In this document: in pieces, positions 1 to 12,151 of the stretch
Numbering within the stretch: the first letter of the stretch is position 1
Layout: every line of letters begins with the position of its first letter
Assembly (NCBI GenBank): GCA_008360955.1
Contig: LUCM01007401.1
Span: forward strand, 15,397 to 79,396
Length of the DNA stretch: 64,000 nt
From: Fasciolopsis buskii
Taxonomy: Eukaryota > Platyhelminthes > Trematoda > Plagiorchiida > Fasciolidae
Direction: 5' to 3'
The notes under the pieces: generated by a model
What the model was told of the DNA's origin: nothing
Database searches by the model: none
Seen by the model: only the letters and a program-made list of their open reading frames with translations
Program-made: the position numbers and the translations under genes

Positions 1-728
1 TTTGTTAGAGATTATTTTGAGGTTCATCGCTTTGGTCGTTTATATTTCTTCAGCTTTAGCCGCCAACCTATTTTGATCAGCCATTAATCGGCAAGAGGAC
101 AATTTGGCCGAGTGAAAACATGGGAGGTGGGCGGTCGATGAGCTTCTGAATATTACCTCGACGAGTCATATTGGTGACTAGGTCTGTGGTACCCGTAGTT
201 CAGTCTGAGTATTCCCAAGTCACAGGCAAACACCAACAATGTGTGACTAAGTGGGGTTTTGTCTGATAAGGGTTCTCTATGAAACGCCACAAGATCCGTC
301 GCCCATTGTCTCGTTTCGAAATGCACTGCAGCAGTGAAGTAAAAAAACATTTCTCAGTTACCGACTCCGCTAAAATCCGAGCAGTTTCGAGTCTTTGGTG
401 ATGATTGATCGAAAGGTGCAAAAACTGGAATACCCATCACAAGCTCCGAATGGTTTTGGAAAGTTCTGATTGCACGTCGGATAAGGTTTTTCACCAACGC
501 CTCGGGATGTGGCCTCCTGAAACAACCGGTTGCTTTGGTCTGGGCAGTCGGGTAGAGAAATACTCACAAAAGAATCATAAGTTATGATAAATAGTTGATG
601 ATGTGGAAAAGCTTGGAACAGCTGGCACACTGTGAACCCTATGAAGTTCCCTCTCCTCATTCTGTTCTCGTATCTTTTCTCGTCAAGATATCGAAGGTTT
701 ATGAACTATTATCAGACTTGTGGCAAGT

Positions 729-729
<1 letters not shown>

Positions 730-764
<35 letters not shown>
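730..764. repeat. (TAA)n microsatellite
   Basis: About eleven perfect units. Confidence 0.95.
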
Positions 765-765
<1 letters not shown>

Positions 766-893
766 CATGGTTAATGTATTGACTCTGCAGTACTTTTGGG
801 AATACTGAAGGAAAACGGATTCCCTTCCAATATTGCGTATTTCAGAAGTGACCATCTTGACTGGCACACCGGTGCCAGTGTGAATGGATGACA

Positions 894-1063
894 AGTCCAC
901 TTAGGAATCACATGGTGATTCGTCGGGGAATTTTCGTCGGTCAGGTAAAGTTAACCTTCAGAAAGGGGACACGACCCGAAAGTATTGGTCTTCTTCTGAA
1001 GGTTAGCGTTGTCTGACCGACGAAAATCCTCCCACGAATAACCATGTGATTCTTAAATGGACT
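894..1063. repeat. Fold-back (inverted) repeat, about 68-base arms
   Basis: Seen: AGTCCACTTAGGAATCACAT, then TTTTCGTCGGTCAG and AACCTTCAGAA, return in reverse after a spacer of about 33 bases as TTCTGAAGGTTA, CTGACCGACGAAAA and ATGTGATTCTTAAATGGACT. No open frame. Probably a small non-autonomous DNA element. Confidence 0.75.
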
Positions 1064-3449
1064 ACCGAGAAGAAAGATATGCATAATTAGGTTTAATTTT
1101 CGTTAACAATCAAAATAGTTCGTGATGTGTTACTCTTTCGTAATAAATTCCCACTACGTAATCTGCCTGAAAATCCAACAGAAAACCGACTAAAAGTCTT
1201 ACATACGAAGTTTTGGTTGCTGGCTAAAGAGGTGGGAATTCGACCCTCAGGAGCTCAAGAGGTTGTGGAAAATGATGTCAGTTCATGTATTCGGATCCCA
1301 CCGCATTCCATGTTTGTTGTCTACGTGGCAGTACTTTCTTTCTAAGTACACGAGAAGCCACGTCTCAGGTAGGAACTAGCCTTAGTTGCTGGGGCCCGCG
1401 TTTCTAGGACGACCCTTCATAACCTGATCAGACTAGATGACAGAATGAACAAATCCGCCAGCTCAGCTCCCATCATGCGTGTCGATGAAATATCCACACC
1501 AGATCTTCAGATGTTTGCAACAGGTCGAGCCAGTGAAACCCTTAGGAAGTCGTTAAATTGGTGGCTTATCCCGTACAGTCCTACAAGAATGTGCGTCGAT
1601 TTTAACCCCAATATTATCAGAGTTACTTAACCGATCAGGTTTAGTTTTTTTCGACGGCAGCAATCCCTAAAAAGTTACGGCCAAATATCTTAATGATATT
1701 CTGGAAAGGTTTGTGGTTAGAGGGCCATTCAAGTACAATAAGAAGTAAGAAATAAATTCGCATGCATTTACTGTTTGAAATTCGAGGTGGCAAATAGGGA
1801 TGGTGTCAAAAAAGAGCCAGATTATGAGGCGAATAACTGGACTGCTGAATAATGGCAGTTACGGCCATTGGGATCTGTTTACTGAAGCGAACATCCACTA
1901 TGATTTTATCTCGTTCTACGGTCGAGTCACTCGTCGCCTGATTCCTCGTTTTCGTATCGGAGAACCAAGGTGATTGGTCAGGCGTATGTGATTTGTAGCA
2001 TCATCAGATAACTTGCTATAACTAACCTCGAATTTGCGATTAGTACCTCAATAAAGAATAGCCTACCAAGTGAGGTTTATCGAAACCGGGATTTGGAGGA
2101 TCGGACATTCTCAAGGCAGGTTGGAGAAGGTTGACTGATATTAAATCAATGTGAGCCAGTCTAAGTTAAGCGACGGAGAATCTTGATACCAGGGAAGATG
2201 GCAGAAATATTCCACCAGAAACAAGCCCACGAACCATCGAGAATATTAAGAATGGGGGGAACCGAGGTGGCACTCGGAGAGAGTGGGGCAACCAGGTAAA
2301 GGATGACAGGGTGTCGTGGTAAAAACCTGGTGCCGGCAAAAGTAAGATAATGGGAAAAGGCAGAACAACGAGGAGTAGCGTGGCCGAGTAAGGACTTTTG
2401 TACGCAAAAGTCCGTACAATACAGTATAATACAAAGAAGGGTTAGGACTACGGAGCATGACGGGTTTAAGCTATGCAGGCTATCTCTGTCGGTTACTTCT
2501 AGCCACACGGTAGAGGTGACTGCGTAATGGCATAAGCAAAACTTTAGGCATTTGGATGGTTGATGCTTACTTGACGGCACTAATAGGTGTCATGCCGGTA
2601 ACCTCTGAATGACGCAACTAAGCAGGGAAACCCAAAGCTTGGGCCGAATTCGAACACCGAGGGTAAAGGAAGTCCTAGGAAAGTAGCGGGGCTGAACTAT
2701 AATGCAGGATCGAGAAGAGTTCACAGAATGGGTACCTGGAAGGAGCCAAGAGCTGAAGCAGGACCTCACATAGCCAGACCAATATAGGTCGAGTTTACGG
2801 ATGCTTTATTCAAAGACGAATTGGTGGCAAGTGCAACAACTGCCGTCTACAGTACTAAGGTCTTCTATCCTATTGCGCCGGGTAATTCATCTAGCGGCCT
2901 AAGAGTGGACTAGTTGGCTGTCTGTCTTAAAGGCAGGCTACCCACAGTTTGAGACAGAGGTAGCAGGTATCAGCGAGTATGTCCTTACGGGACACCGAGA
3001 GTCACACTCGAAAGAGTTTACCACTTACAAGTAGATTTGCCGAAGTATGGGACACAGTCAGCTTCAGGGCAAAGGACACTGCAGCATTTTCCTCGTAACA
3101 GACAAGGCTACATGGTTCCACTAATAAGAAAGGCTAATGAGGCATAATTCAGTGGAAGACGGAAGTGATGACTTTAAATCAGAGACCGCAGCGAAGGCAC
3201 GGACGCATAGAGCCTAAATAACAAAAAGTTTACACCAACTCGAGTTTTCCACCTGAAACTGAACTTAGCAGAGTCAGCGAAACCATAGAATAGGTGGTAT
3301 CATACAGAAACGCTTGCAGCATCAGAAATAAGTGAGTAGAACTCTTCAAAACAGATGGTTAGATTGCGATGGAAATTAGGTCAGCTGCTGAGAAGTGACT
3401 GGCTGAAAATAACCATTTTCCTAAAGAAGTGCGAAGCCAGTGTCACATT
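1064..3449. other. No identified gene; unassigned repeat-like DNA
   Basis: Apart from the hairpin at 2392-2413 I see only short open frames, none with a domain. The 2.1-3.3 kb part is unusually GA-rich on plus and looks like decayed mobile DNA, but I cannot name it. Confidence 0.4.
2392..2413. repeat. Perfect 9-bp hairpin
   Basis: Seen: GGACTTTTG, loop TACG, CAAAAGTCC. No gene or terminator context; noted as structure only. Confidence 0.6.
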
Positions 3450-3624
3450 TTTAAAATCTACTTCCCTTATTAATGAAATAGCAGTGTACACCATTTTTCA
3501 GGAGGAGGTCCGCGGCCATCAAAGGGCTCCCGTGTAGGGAAGTTGACTGGCGGAGGTAGGATTCGAACCAGCGACCTTCAAGCTAAAATTCCACGAGCTA
3601 ATCCAACTGTTCACCGGTCAGGCA
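3450..3624 (-). mobile_element. SINE family A, copy 1
   Basis: Seen on minus: a tRNA-like head with the RNA polymerase III B box GGTTCGAATCC near 3570, then CAGTCAACTTCCC, GGCCGCGGACCTCC, CTGAAAAATGGTGTACAC and TTTCATTAATAAGGGAAG. The same order recurs at 15.26 kb. No coding capacity. Confidence 0.75.
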
Positions 3625-3939
3625 GGATAAAAGTAACATTAACACAAGGGCGACGGTTTTAATCACGCACAATAAACGTTCAGCTGCTGTGAGAATGCAG
3701 GGACATAGAATATTCAGAACAGGACAGAACCGTGCTCCTTTGGACTTAATCATTGGCAGACACGCGAAGGAAAGTGATGGGGTATGGTTTTCTCCTGGGT
3801 ATGAGCTTTCATGTACTGCTGCTAGCGTGTAGAAATTTCAGTAGGCGGCTCAGAAATTTGGTGGATACCATGTGTTTGTGCAGTTTGGGTGGGTAACCAA
3901 CGATCCTTCAGTAAAAATGTCCGAAAACCGTTCCGTGTT

Positions 3940-4000
3940 GCCACAGCTCAGCTGGTAGATGACACGCAGTACATATGTGGGTTCGAATCCCCCCGAGGTC
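3940..4000 (+). repeat. tRNA-like sequence (SINE head or tRNA pseudogene)
   Basis: Seen: GCCACAGCTCAGCTGGTAGA is a standard D-arm/A box and GGGTTCGAATCCCCCC a standard T-arm/B box, 30 bases apart. The anticodon arm and acceptor stem do not pair, so it is not a functional tRNA. Confidence 0.55.
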
Positions 4001-4551
4001 GAAGATTTTTCGTAGTTGGATCAATTTCGCAATCTGGAAGTCAGTCAATTACTGGCTGCTGATGGGGAGTTTCGGGATATTGGAACAGTAAAATGTGAAT
4101 AAAGGACTTCCATGACGGCAGGTGTTTCGGTGTAAGGCCGGCTAATGACGATTCCACTCAGTTTGGAGTAAAGAATAGGGTTTCATAATGGTCGATCCTG
4201 TTAGTTCCTTTACATAAATGATTTGATGTCAATGTTATCACTAAGGTGATTCCTTTCCGGGTGATACGAATGTGCAAAGACTTTAGCTTGGGATTTCGAA
4301 CAGGGAACAAGGTAGGTTGTTAAGATTAGATTCTTAAAAGGGCCGCAGGATGGGATTTCCACGTTTTCTATAACGCAGGTTTGGTTCAACCTAGATTGCG
4401 CGACCGCTAAACTTGCAATAACGTCCTCTGGTTTTGTTTGCTAATTCACAGCACCTTCTGCTAGAGGATAATTATGAATAGTAAAAGGTCGGATGCAAAA
4501 TATTAAGCTGAGAAACCATACAGAAGAAGAAAGGTTTCGGATGCAAGAATG

Positions 4552-6580
4552 TCACGGATAGCGGTGCAGCCAAATAACCCATTTTTCCCAACCATCGCTT
4601 GGATTAGAAGGAGCTCTTGGATCCCATTTCGGTAGTCTGACTGCACACACACACGAGCTCATCCACTGGTTAAAGCTTCCAAAATTTCTACTCACTTCAT
4701 CGACTGGCCATCTCGAACCATCCTCAACTATTGCTTTCTTCAGAGGATAGAGTGCAACAAGGCAGCCGTTTATGGGCATGCGCAAAACATTTCCCAATCA
4801 TCTTAACCTATTGTGGTTCAGTGGCTGTTCTAAAGACTGAATCCTAGGACCAAACACAGTACGCCTAACCTCTGAGCTACTAGGAAAATTTTCCCACCAT
4901 ATTCTACCAATATTACGGGCACAAGTGTGTCCAAACAGCCTGTGTTCGTATATCTTTTGCTCTCAACGGCGCTTCGGAGCCGTAGAGCAATACCGACCTC
5001 ATTACCACCGTGTATGCTCAAATTTTGATCGACAACCGAAAGTCATGCCAACGCAAAAGGTGCCTCAAATTAGGAAATACCAATGGGGCTTGTATGAGCG
5101 AAGACAGTTCATGTGATTTCCGACCGCCAAGTGAGTTGCAATTACTCAAGTAACCAAATATGTCCACCTCATCCAATTGCTCCCCCGCAAGAACGTGGAT
5201 CAGCTTCGAGCCAATCTTGCAGTAGCATTTTATACTTCGAAGTTGCGAAGCGTATCCCAAACACCCCCGTACAACATTGTCCGCATACTCCAAGTCTGAC
5301 AGTCTCTTGTGTGAGTGAATATCAATTCCACTATTTTTACATGCGAATGGGGCTATTCCCATAAGTACCTCCATGATGAAGTTAAAAAAGGAAGGTGAAA
5401 GCGGGCAACCTTGATGAACATCACTTCTCTCGGTCAATTTGGGAGAAATACCGCCATAAGTGCGAACTCAACTCCGGCTATTTGCACACAGAAATTGGAT
5501 GAGTGAAGTAAAATTCTCTGGCATACGCTCTAATGAGAGACAGGGCCAAAGAACTGCATGATCCACTGAATCAAAAGCCCCTTCCAAATCAAGAAAAACA
5601 AAAGTCACAGGTCTAAGGAATTTGTGCCACTGTTCTAAGATCTGTCGCAAAGTGAAAATCTAGTCAATGGAATCACTACTAGAAGATAAACCAGCATGAT
5701 TCCCAAGCATATACCTTTCGCGTGTACTAGATAATCGCCGGAGAATAATCTCTACGAGCACTTTAGAAGCACTGCTTACTAAAATAATTTAGTTTTCACA
5801 TGATCTATCACCTTTCTTGTAAATCGGCACAATCGCTGGTCTGCGCCAATCTGTAGAAGTCTCCTCTCTTGCCAGGGCTGATCCCAGGAATTTTGCTGAC
5901 TCCCATGTTAAAACTTTGCCACCGTCGTTGAAAAGATGGCGACAGTCCATCTGATCCAGCTGCTTCATGCCGGTCAACAATACCTGTCTCTGGGATCCTC
6001 TCCATCTAGTATGGGGGAGTGATATCCATCTACATTTGCTCACTTGCATGTCGAAATGGAGAGCCCTCTGTGGCAGTGGGTCGATTAAACCGTTCCCTAA
6101 AGTGTCCCGCCCAACACTGAAGCCGACCTTGCTGAGGGTAAGTAATTGAAACATTGGAGTTTAATCGCCGCTCTTGGACTCGGCATTCCTAATCTGTCGA
6201 TCAGAGTTGACACTATTCCCAAAAGCCGCGGCTTTTTCTATTTCTTCACGTTTTCCTACCCATCACTGCTTGCAGTCATTTATGAGACTCTTGGTCAACT
6301 GGCCTCTCAAGGATCTAAGCGTCTCATTTTTTGCGGTATTCGGAAAGGGGACGGATCTGCAAGGATCCAACAAGGCAACTGAAGCCAAGAATATCCGTCC
6401 TTCCAGTTTTACAGTGGCGCAGAGTCCTGTATGCCGGTTTCTATTGAGAGCAGTTTTTCTTTGTTCTGCTCCCAGAATTCGCTCGGATCAAAGGCGTTTT
6501 GTTGAGAAGACAGCAGCACTGAAAGCCTCGAATGGAATTGAAGTTGGTGACTGTCATCTGCAACTCAAGTAACGAAATAC
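4552..6580 (-). pseudogene. Decayed CR1-like non-LTR retrotransposon (reverse transcriptase)
   Basis: Seen on the minus strand, across several frames: a pre-RT region (WVGKREEIEKAAAFGNS near 6.2-6.3 kb), the first RT motif PIYKKGDRSCEN (about 5.8 kb), motif A TFVFLDLEGAFDSVD (about 5.6 kb), motif B VHQGCPLSPSFFNFIMEVL (about 5.4 kb), motif C LEYADNVV (about 5.29 kb), then NLRHLLRWHDFRLSIK and a C-terminal GNVLRMP. Known: this motif series is that of CR1-like LINEs common in trematodes and cestodes, which read FLDL-x-x-AFDSVD and LEYADDIV. The catalytic YADD is YADN here, and stops and frameshifts split the frame, so the copy is dead. No endonuclease domain was found on its 5' side, so it is probably 5'-truncated near 6.6 kb. 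Confidence 0.88.
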
Positions 6581-6691
6581 AGGAGTGTTAGTGACTGCCA
6601 ACTGTGAGGCACCTGCTCAATGTAGGGTTCCAAATAAAAACAAAAGACCAATGTAGAAACAGGTTTGCCATTTCCTACAAATAACCGAGGA

Positions 6692-7020
6692 CTTTAATAC
6701 TGTTATATAGAACAACAATCAAATCCCAACTGGAGTACTGAGTGGAGGCTTGGTAGACGTTTTCAAGGACAGTCTTACTAAAATTTGGCGAGTCATGCAT
6801 TGGGGATAAAATGGAAAGGTCTGCCATTACAAACCACAAGATATGGATCTTTTCTTGCCATAAAGGGGGCAGACATCACTGAGGCCTTTATAAATTTAGA
6901 GGACCTAACCTGGTTGGATAATGACGCAGTGTTTAGGCGTTCGGTGGAACGGAGGAAAGGGAGAAAAAGATAGAATGGCAAAGAAGCGATGCAGACTAAT
7001 TTTTTACTAGTACAGTATTT
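6692..7020 (+). pseudogene. Jockey-type LINE reverse-transcriptase tail, degraded
   Basis: Seen: reading across frames gives YRTTIKSQLEY, a stop, VEAW, then in another frame IKGADITEAFINLEDLTWLD and NDAVFRRSVERRKGRKR. Known: jockey/CR1-type polymerases end with a run like RT-x-x-x-SQLEYC-x-x-VW, then RLRGDLIETFKIL and LRGH. The match is recognisable but broken by stops. It lies just past the 5' end of the minus-strand LINE, in the opposite direction. The sequence downstream to 7542 ends in a short ACTGA pentamer repeat, as LINE 3' tails often do, but I cannot show that it belongs to this element. Confidence 0.5.
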
Positions 7021-7518
7021 ACAGTAGCGGAGTTTGTCAGTGTACAGCCATTATGATGTTTTGGAAACATGCGGCAAAGTGAAACGGGGCATTCCTGGCT
7101 GGGTCGTCGGTAGGTGGCCTGATAGTACTAGTGTTTTGTCTGTCCCTGCCGGGCGAAGTACAGGGCTTGAATGTGAAAAGGAATGCTCACGTTGACCGCC
7201 GCTCAACATGAGGATGAAATGACTACTGTAACACATTTTTTTGATTCATGTTGGTGGATTACATCAAGATTAACGAGAGTGTAACACACGTGTAGGTGAA
7301 CGCCCACTTTTGTGCATAATATTCAAGGCATCTTAGACCATGGTTTAGTCATCCAGTCGGCTTGGCATCACGCCGGACCTAACGATAATTAATTCGGTTC
7401 TATCCCATTCCAAGTTCCAGAGTCACGATTTCCGGTTGTTCCGCCGAGTAGTGGACCCTAATGGTAAAGGCGCATGTTCTGCCCACAACTCTCGTGCGTG
7501 AAGTGTGTCATAAAAAAA

Positions 7519-7542
7519 TACTAAACTGAACTGAACTGAACC
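7519..7542. repeat. ACTGA pentanucleotide repeat
   Basis: About four imperfect ACTGA units, possibly the 3' tail of a LINE. Confidence 0.6.
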
Positions 7543-10500
7543 AGCGGTAGAATGCTGACATGAAGTAGGTCATCGATAAGACAAACAACTTGAGTACAGA
7601 CATGTTCGTTTCGTTGAATTCCTGTTGTAATGCAGTCTGCGTGGACAGTCGGACCAAGTTGTGTACGTTAAAACTTCGGATGGGAACCAAGTGGCGGAAG
7701 TAAGTCGGTTTTAAGGGCACGTCATCAACAAAATCCAATCAGCCCACGGGCAAATGATCTTAAAATTTACCGATAACCAGTCCGCATACTCCACATGACA
7801 TGGCAGTCATGACGTTTTTTGTCACACATCAAGTTTACATTCACTAAAAACCGGTAAAATACGGCCTTTCGGAGGTTCGCGGCTCACCCGCGTCCGAAGA
7901 TAAACAGATTTACGAAAAGTGAAACCACTTGACTCGATTTCAGTTTTGAAACTGGCGAAGAAACATAAATACGAACACACTTACGTTGAAGGTAGGCAGT
8001 ATCTGAACAATAAATAGTAGTATATTAAGTATCAATTAGGTACTTCGCTTCGCTTGTACTGTTGGTGGTCCCAAGTACCAAAATTGACAGCGGACTGCCA
8101 GCCAAAACATAATCTGATGGCTAAACAAACTTTTGAATATTAACAAGCCGAAACAAGGAAACGAAGTTGTCGAGCAAATATTCGCTCAAGAAGGGAGTTT
8201 TCGAAATACTGCCTATCAACTTCTTCAAAGACCTACGACTCACCAAAGTCCGTAACGCTGGCTACTTGCATCAACACTTAGGCAGACAGCTGTCCACGTG
8301 TCGTTATACAATTCGACCAGTCATACTCATCTGTTACGCTCAGTGGTTAAAAGAACTGCATGTTTGTTTTTCCTGCCATATTGGTTTTTGACTTTTCGGC
8401 TAACTTGAATACGGTTTCCCTACTAGCTCATACTGATCTTCTCTTTGGGAACTGGACGTTAAAATAGTCACTGATCTGGGTCAATCAAAATGCTATCATA
8501 CTGACAGCATTGTGTTCAGACGGAAATCGGTTACCTTGAAAAACAAATCCAAGTTTTCCACTATGGAATTTTCGGTTTTACCCCTTCGTTCATTGCTGCG
8601 CATTCACTATCTGACTGGTGCATAACCAATCTGGCACTCGGACCAACCCGAGCAGTTAGGTCAGAATGAGGTGAACAACACGCTTGAGCGACTTCTGGAA
8701 GGCTTTAAAATATATGCACTGCAGAAATTTAAGGAGCTATGCGGAGTTCGGTTTCATAACTCACTGACTAGGGCATCAGTCTGATAAGTGGAGTGTCACA
8801 AGTTTGATTCTGGCTCTTTGCATATACCCTGGATGAGACTAATCTAAGTGGAATTTACGTTCCCTATAATGTTAATGTCTTTTGACAAAAATGACTTGTA
8901 AGTGCGTGGAGTCGACATCTCACCGGAGACGCATTTACTTATGCTTTTAGTTATGGGTACATACGAGTCTAGCTTTGAGGTAAATTAGTGGTTTCACCTT
9001 CATCGCACACAAGCCTGCAGTGGTCAAGAGGTTTATGGTAAAGTGTCTGGATATCTAGGTCGCTGGTGTAACTGTTTTCACAGTCGGTCGCTTAACCATT
9101 AGCTAGCCTAATAATGACCGGGGTTTCCTTTCGGAAATACTGTGCATTTTTTGTAAAATAAATGTAGAAAATAGCAGAGTATATTGTTGTTACTATTGCA
9201 ATCGTCATTATAGTATTCGTCGGCCATACAAAAGAAAAGAAGAGAAACAACAATCTCTCTTCCAATCCATTCATCACTCCTCATCAGTGCCAAATTTACC
9301 TCTGGAACGTTATAAAGACGGCCCACGTTTTGCAGTGCACACCTGCTAAATTCCGTAGTTTTATCTATTAAGTCTACCCGGTCTGGGATCCAACACTTTC
9401 CTCCACATCAAAGTAACCACATCGAGTTGTGATGCCAAGTTCTCGGAGCGTGAAAATCTCTCCTTACACGCATCTACCAACTGATGTGAGAAGCGCCTTG
9501 CATTTGGTTGCTTGCTTTGACCATGCCAGCTATTTCGGTCAGAGTCAGTCGTTTTATGGTAACACAAGGGATGGAAAAATGACCTCCTTGTCTCAACTGA
9601 AGTTTCATTATTGAGGTTTCCGGTTGCTGGTCCTTTCAGACATCTTACGTCCAACGCCAAATTAAACTACTAATCCCGACGACATGACGCAACTCACTCA
9701 GGCGACTAGTAGACTGACATGGCACCCCAATCACAGGACGACTAATGGGATTTTAAATGTGGCAATATTGTTTTGTCCTTATAATATCTTCCTAGTGTTC
9801 TGAATATCTTCCCTTTAATGCATTCTTCTAACATTAATGTGGTGCTAAAGGGAATAAGCCTGGCATGCCAAATATTCAGGCCAAAGAGCATTGCCGTTTA
9901 TCACTAGAATTTCCCTTTAACCTTTTTATGTAACACAGTTAGGCCCTGTCTGGTTTTTCGAAACTATCATTCTTCTCAATTAGTTCGACGAATCGTTGCC
10001 GCTGTGATCTCTATTTGTTCAGTCGCATTTACGGGCAACCATAAGGTGAAGAGGGCCCCATTAGCACGAATATTTTACGTTTCACTCTAGCAGCACTGAA
10101 CGAATTATATCTCAACGAATTTCTTTTAAAGGACTGTTTTACGGTGTAAAATTTTTTGCGGTGACATTAATAGCCGGGCGCAGTTTGATTTCGGAGATCT
10201 ATTTTTTTCATCACAGCAACATCTGCACGCTCAGGATGCAGTCAACTTTTTCATTTGGCACTTTTGTCTACTGGCAATATTCACAGTAGCCAGGAAGCAG
10301 TGCAAAGATTTTTAGGTAGTTTCCCGAAGGGCCATCGACGACCGCTCGGTCGGTCGAGAGAGGAGCTTTGGATATGCTATAACTATTTGTTCATTCATTC
10401 AAAATGGCGCCAATCCTAAGCCGAACATAGAGGAGAATTTTGCTGATGGATGGGTTAGGTTACTGGGGTTGATAAGAAACCGCGTAGAGTTTCACCACTT

Positions 10501-11974
10501 TGCGCCAATCAAATGTTGCCTTTCACGCCAGTTCACAGAAAACATTGAGGGCTTCGTTTTTCTACGCCAAATTACACATAAAATACTTACTGTCAGTATG
10601 CAGAAGAGTGATATTTTGTTCTTGCTACAAGTTTAGCGGCTACGAGCCACCAACGGATATGTTTTCCCCCGGTGAACTAATAATCCGTGAAAGTATCCCT
10701 GGGCCCCGTTGATGCACTGAATCAGATGATGACAAAAACACGGGCATGTGCGAGCCTTGTGGTCACTACGTGGAAGGAAACCCACTTAACAGATCTGGTA
10801 AACAGTGGTAAGTACGGAACTGATCATGTGCTTCCAGAAGACTCCTACCTATCCGTTTACACCCATTCAAGTACCAGTTTTTATGCCTGTATATACATAG
10901 TTTTTGGTTATCACAATTGCGTTGAATACTGGATCGAACCAGTTTTCGTTTATTTCCAATTTTATTTATTATAAGCTTTGGCGTTACCACGAAGTACAAT
11001 CTCTGAATAAATTAATGATGTTCATGATAGAAACAGCATATGATCCGAGATAGAAACAGAAGATAAACGAAATATTGTATGAGCTCAAGTAAAATGTGCA
11101 TGTATGCTTGCGTCTGTGTTTACATGTGGTAAGACACATCCGGGATATTGACGATGAGACGGGTGCAATTTGTCTGCGACCGGGTGGACAATAGTCAACA
11201 TGTGTTTACACTTGCACACGAATATTCACGTGCTCGTTTGTGTATGCTTTTCGGGTCTTAGTATGGACTGATAAACAGCTGTGTCTCATCGCACTAGAAA
11301 AACGACCGGAAAGTTTAGTTTTTTATTGTTGAAGAAAAAACTCCAGGGACGGTTATGTGTTTATGAATGTGTGATTATGAAAGATGCATAACAGTGTTCT
11401 CAGGTGACGGTAGGCGGGCACCGAAGTCATTGTGGTTCTATTGGCTTCATTTCCATCTTGTCTGTATGGAAGGACGAAGAAGAGCTGTCGAATAGCGACG
11501 ACGTACTTTGAAATGCAACGTAGAACAAGTAAGATAGAATTAAGCCTCAGGAAGGTGAAATCACTCAAACGAGAACGATGTCGTGAACTCGGAGTCACTG
11601 ATCCGTTTTCATTTTTCCTGTCAATGAAATAAAAAAATGTGCAGCTGTGTGACTAAGTCAGTCGTTGATTCATTATCACCGTTTTCAATATTGTATCCAA
11701 TCGAACGGTTACTAAAGATTTTCTTAAATCCGGAAGTTCCCAAAATGTGTCACCTCTAATCTAATGAAAAATCCTGGGCAGTTAGTTAGGTCGTATATTA
11801 GGCTTCAGATACACAAGGCGAATTAATGGTTTAGTTTGTTTGTCATGGTTTATTTCAGTGGGCCGAAAACACAGTCCACTACGGAATGGATTGTCATTTC
11901 TTTGTGAGGGCGCTGGAAGCGGCATATCCAGTTAGTACTAGGGCATACTGTACGAGAAAGGAGAATGGAGAAAC
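7543..11974. other. No identified gene
   Basis: Scattered short open frames on both strands, none with a domain or a convincing pair of splice sites. The weak tRNA-like block at 8757 and the 18-base microexon-like signal near 7990 lie here. Around 10,800-10,860 there is a block similar to others at 55.8 kb and 57.4 kb (minus peptide EAHDQFRTYHC), a possible dispersed repeat. Confidence 0.4.
8757..8815 (+). repeat. Weak tRNA-like sequence
   Basis: Seen: CATAACTCACTGACTAGGGC with an AGTTTGATTCTGG B-box-like block about 45 bases on. Decayed. Confidence 0.25.
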
Positions 11975-12151
11975 CTGGATCCTGAAATTTGAAATGGCAT
12001 GAAATCACATATCGTCTCACTGGGTCAGGTGTGATAAGCCAGGTGACAGCGATTTGCCGTCTGCCAATAAAGTGGCCAACGGATCTGGGATTCGAACCTT
12101 TGGCATTTCGGTGACAGGTCTTAAATACACCTGACCACCCGCAGACACGCC
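11975..12151 (-). mobile_element. SINE family B, copy 1
   Basis: Seen on minus: the head GCGTGTCTGCGGGTGGTCAG carries an A box, and the B box GGTTCGAATCCC lies near 12090. The body is AGATCCGTTGGCCAC, then CAGACGGCAAATCGCTGTC, ACCTGGCTTATCACACCTG. Confidence 0.68.

Noticed and set aside
2392..2413. Hairpin as a transcription terminator
   Set aside because: Eukaryotic context, no T tract and no gene next to it.
2161..2580. 139-codon minus-strand frame
   Set aside because: No domain, no splice context; lies in GA-rich repeat-like DNA that leaves the complementary strand free of stops.
10588..10720. Perfect GTAAGT donor on minus near 10,588
   Set aside because: All three upstream frames hit stops within a few codons of any acceptor.
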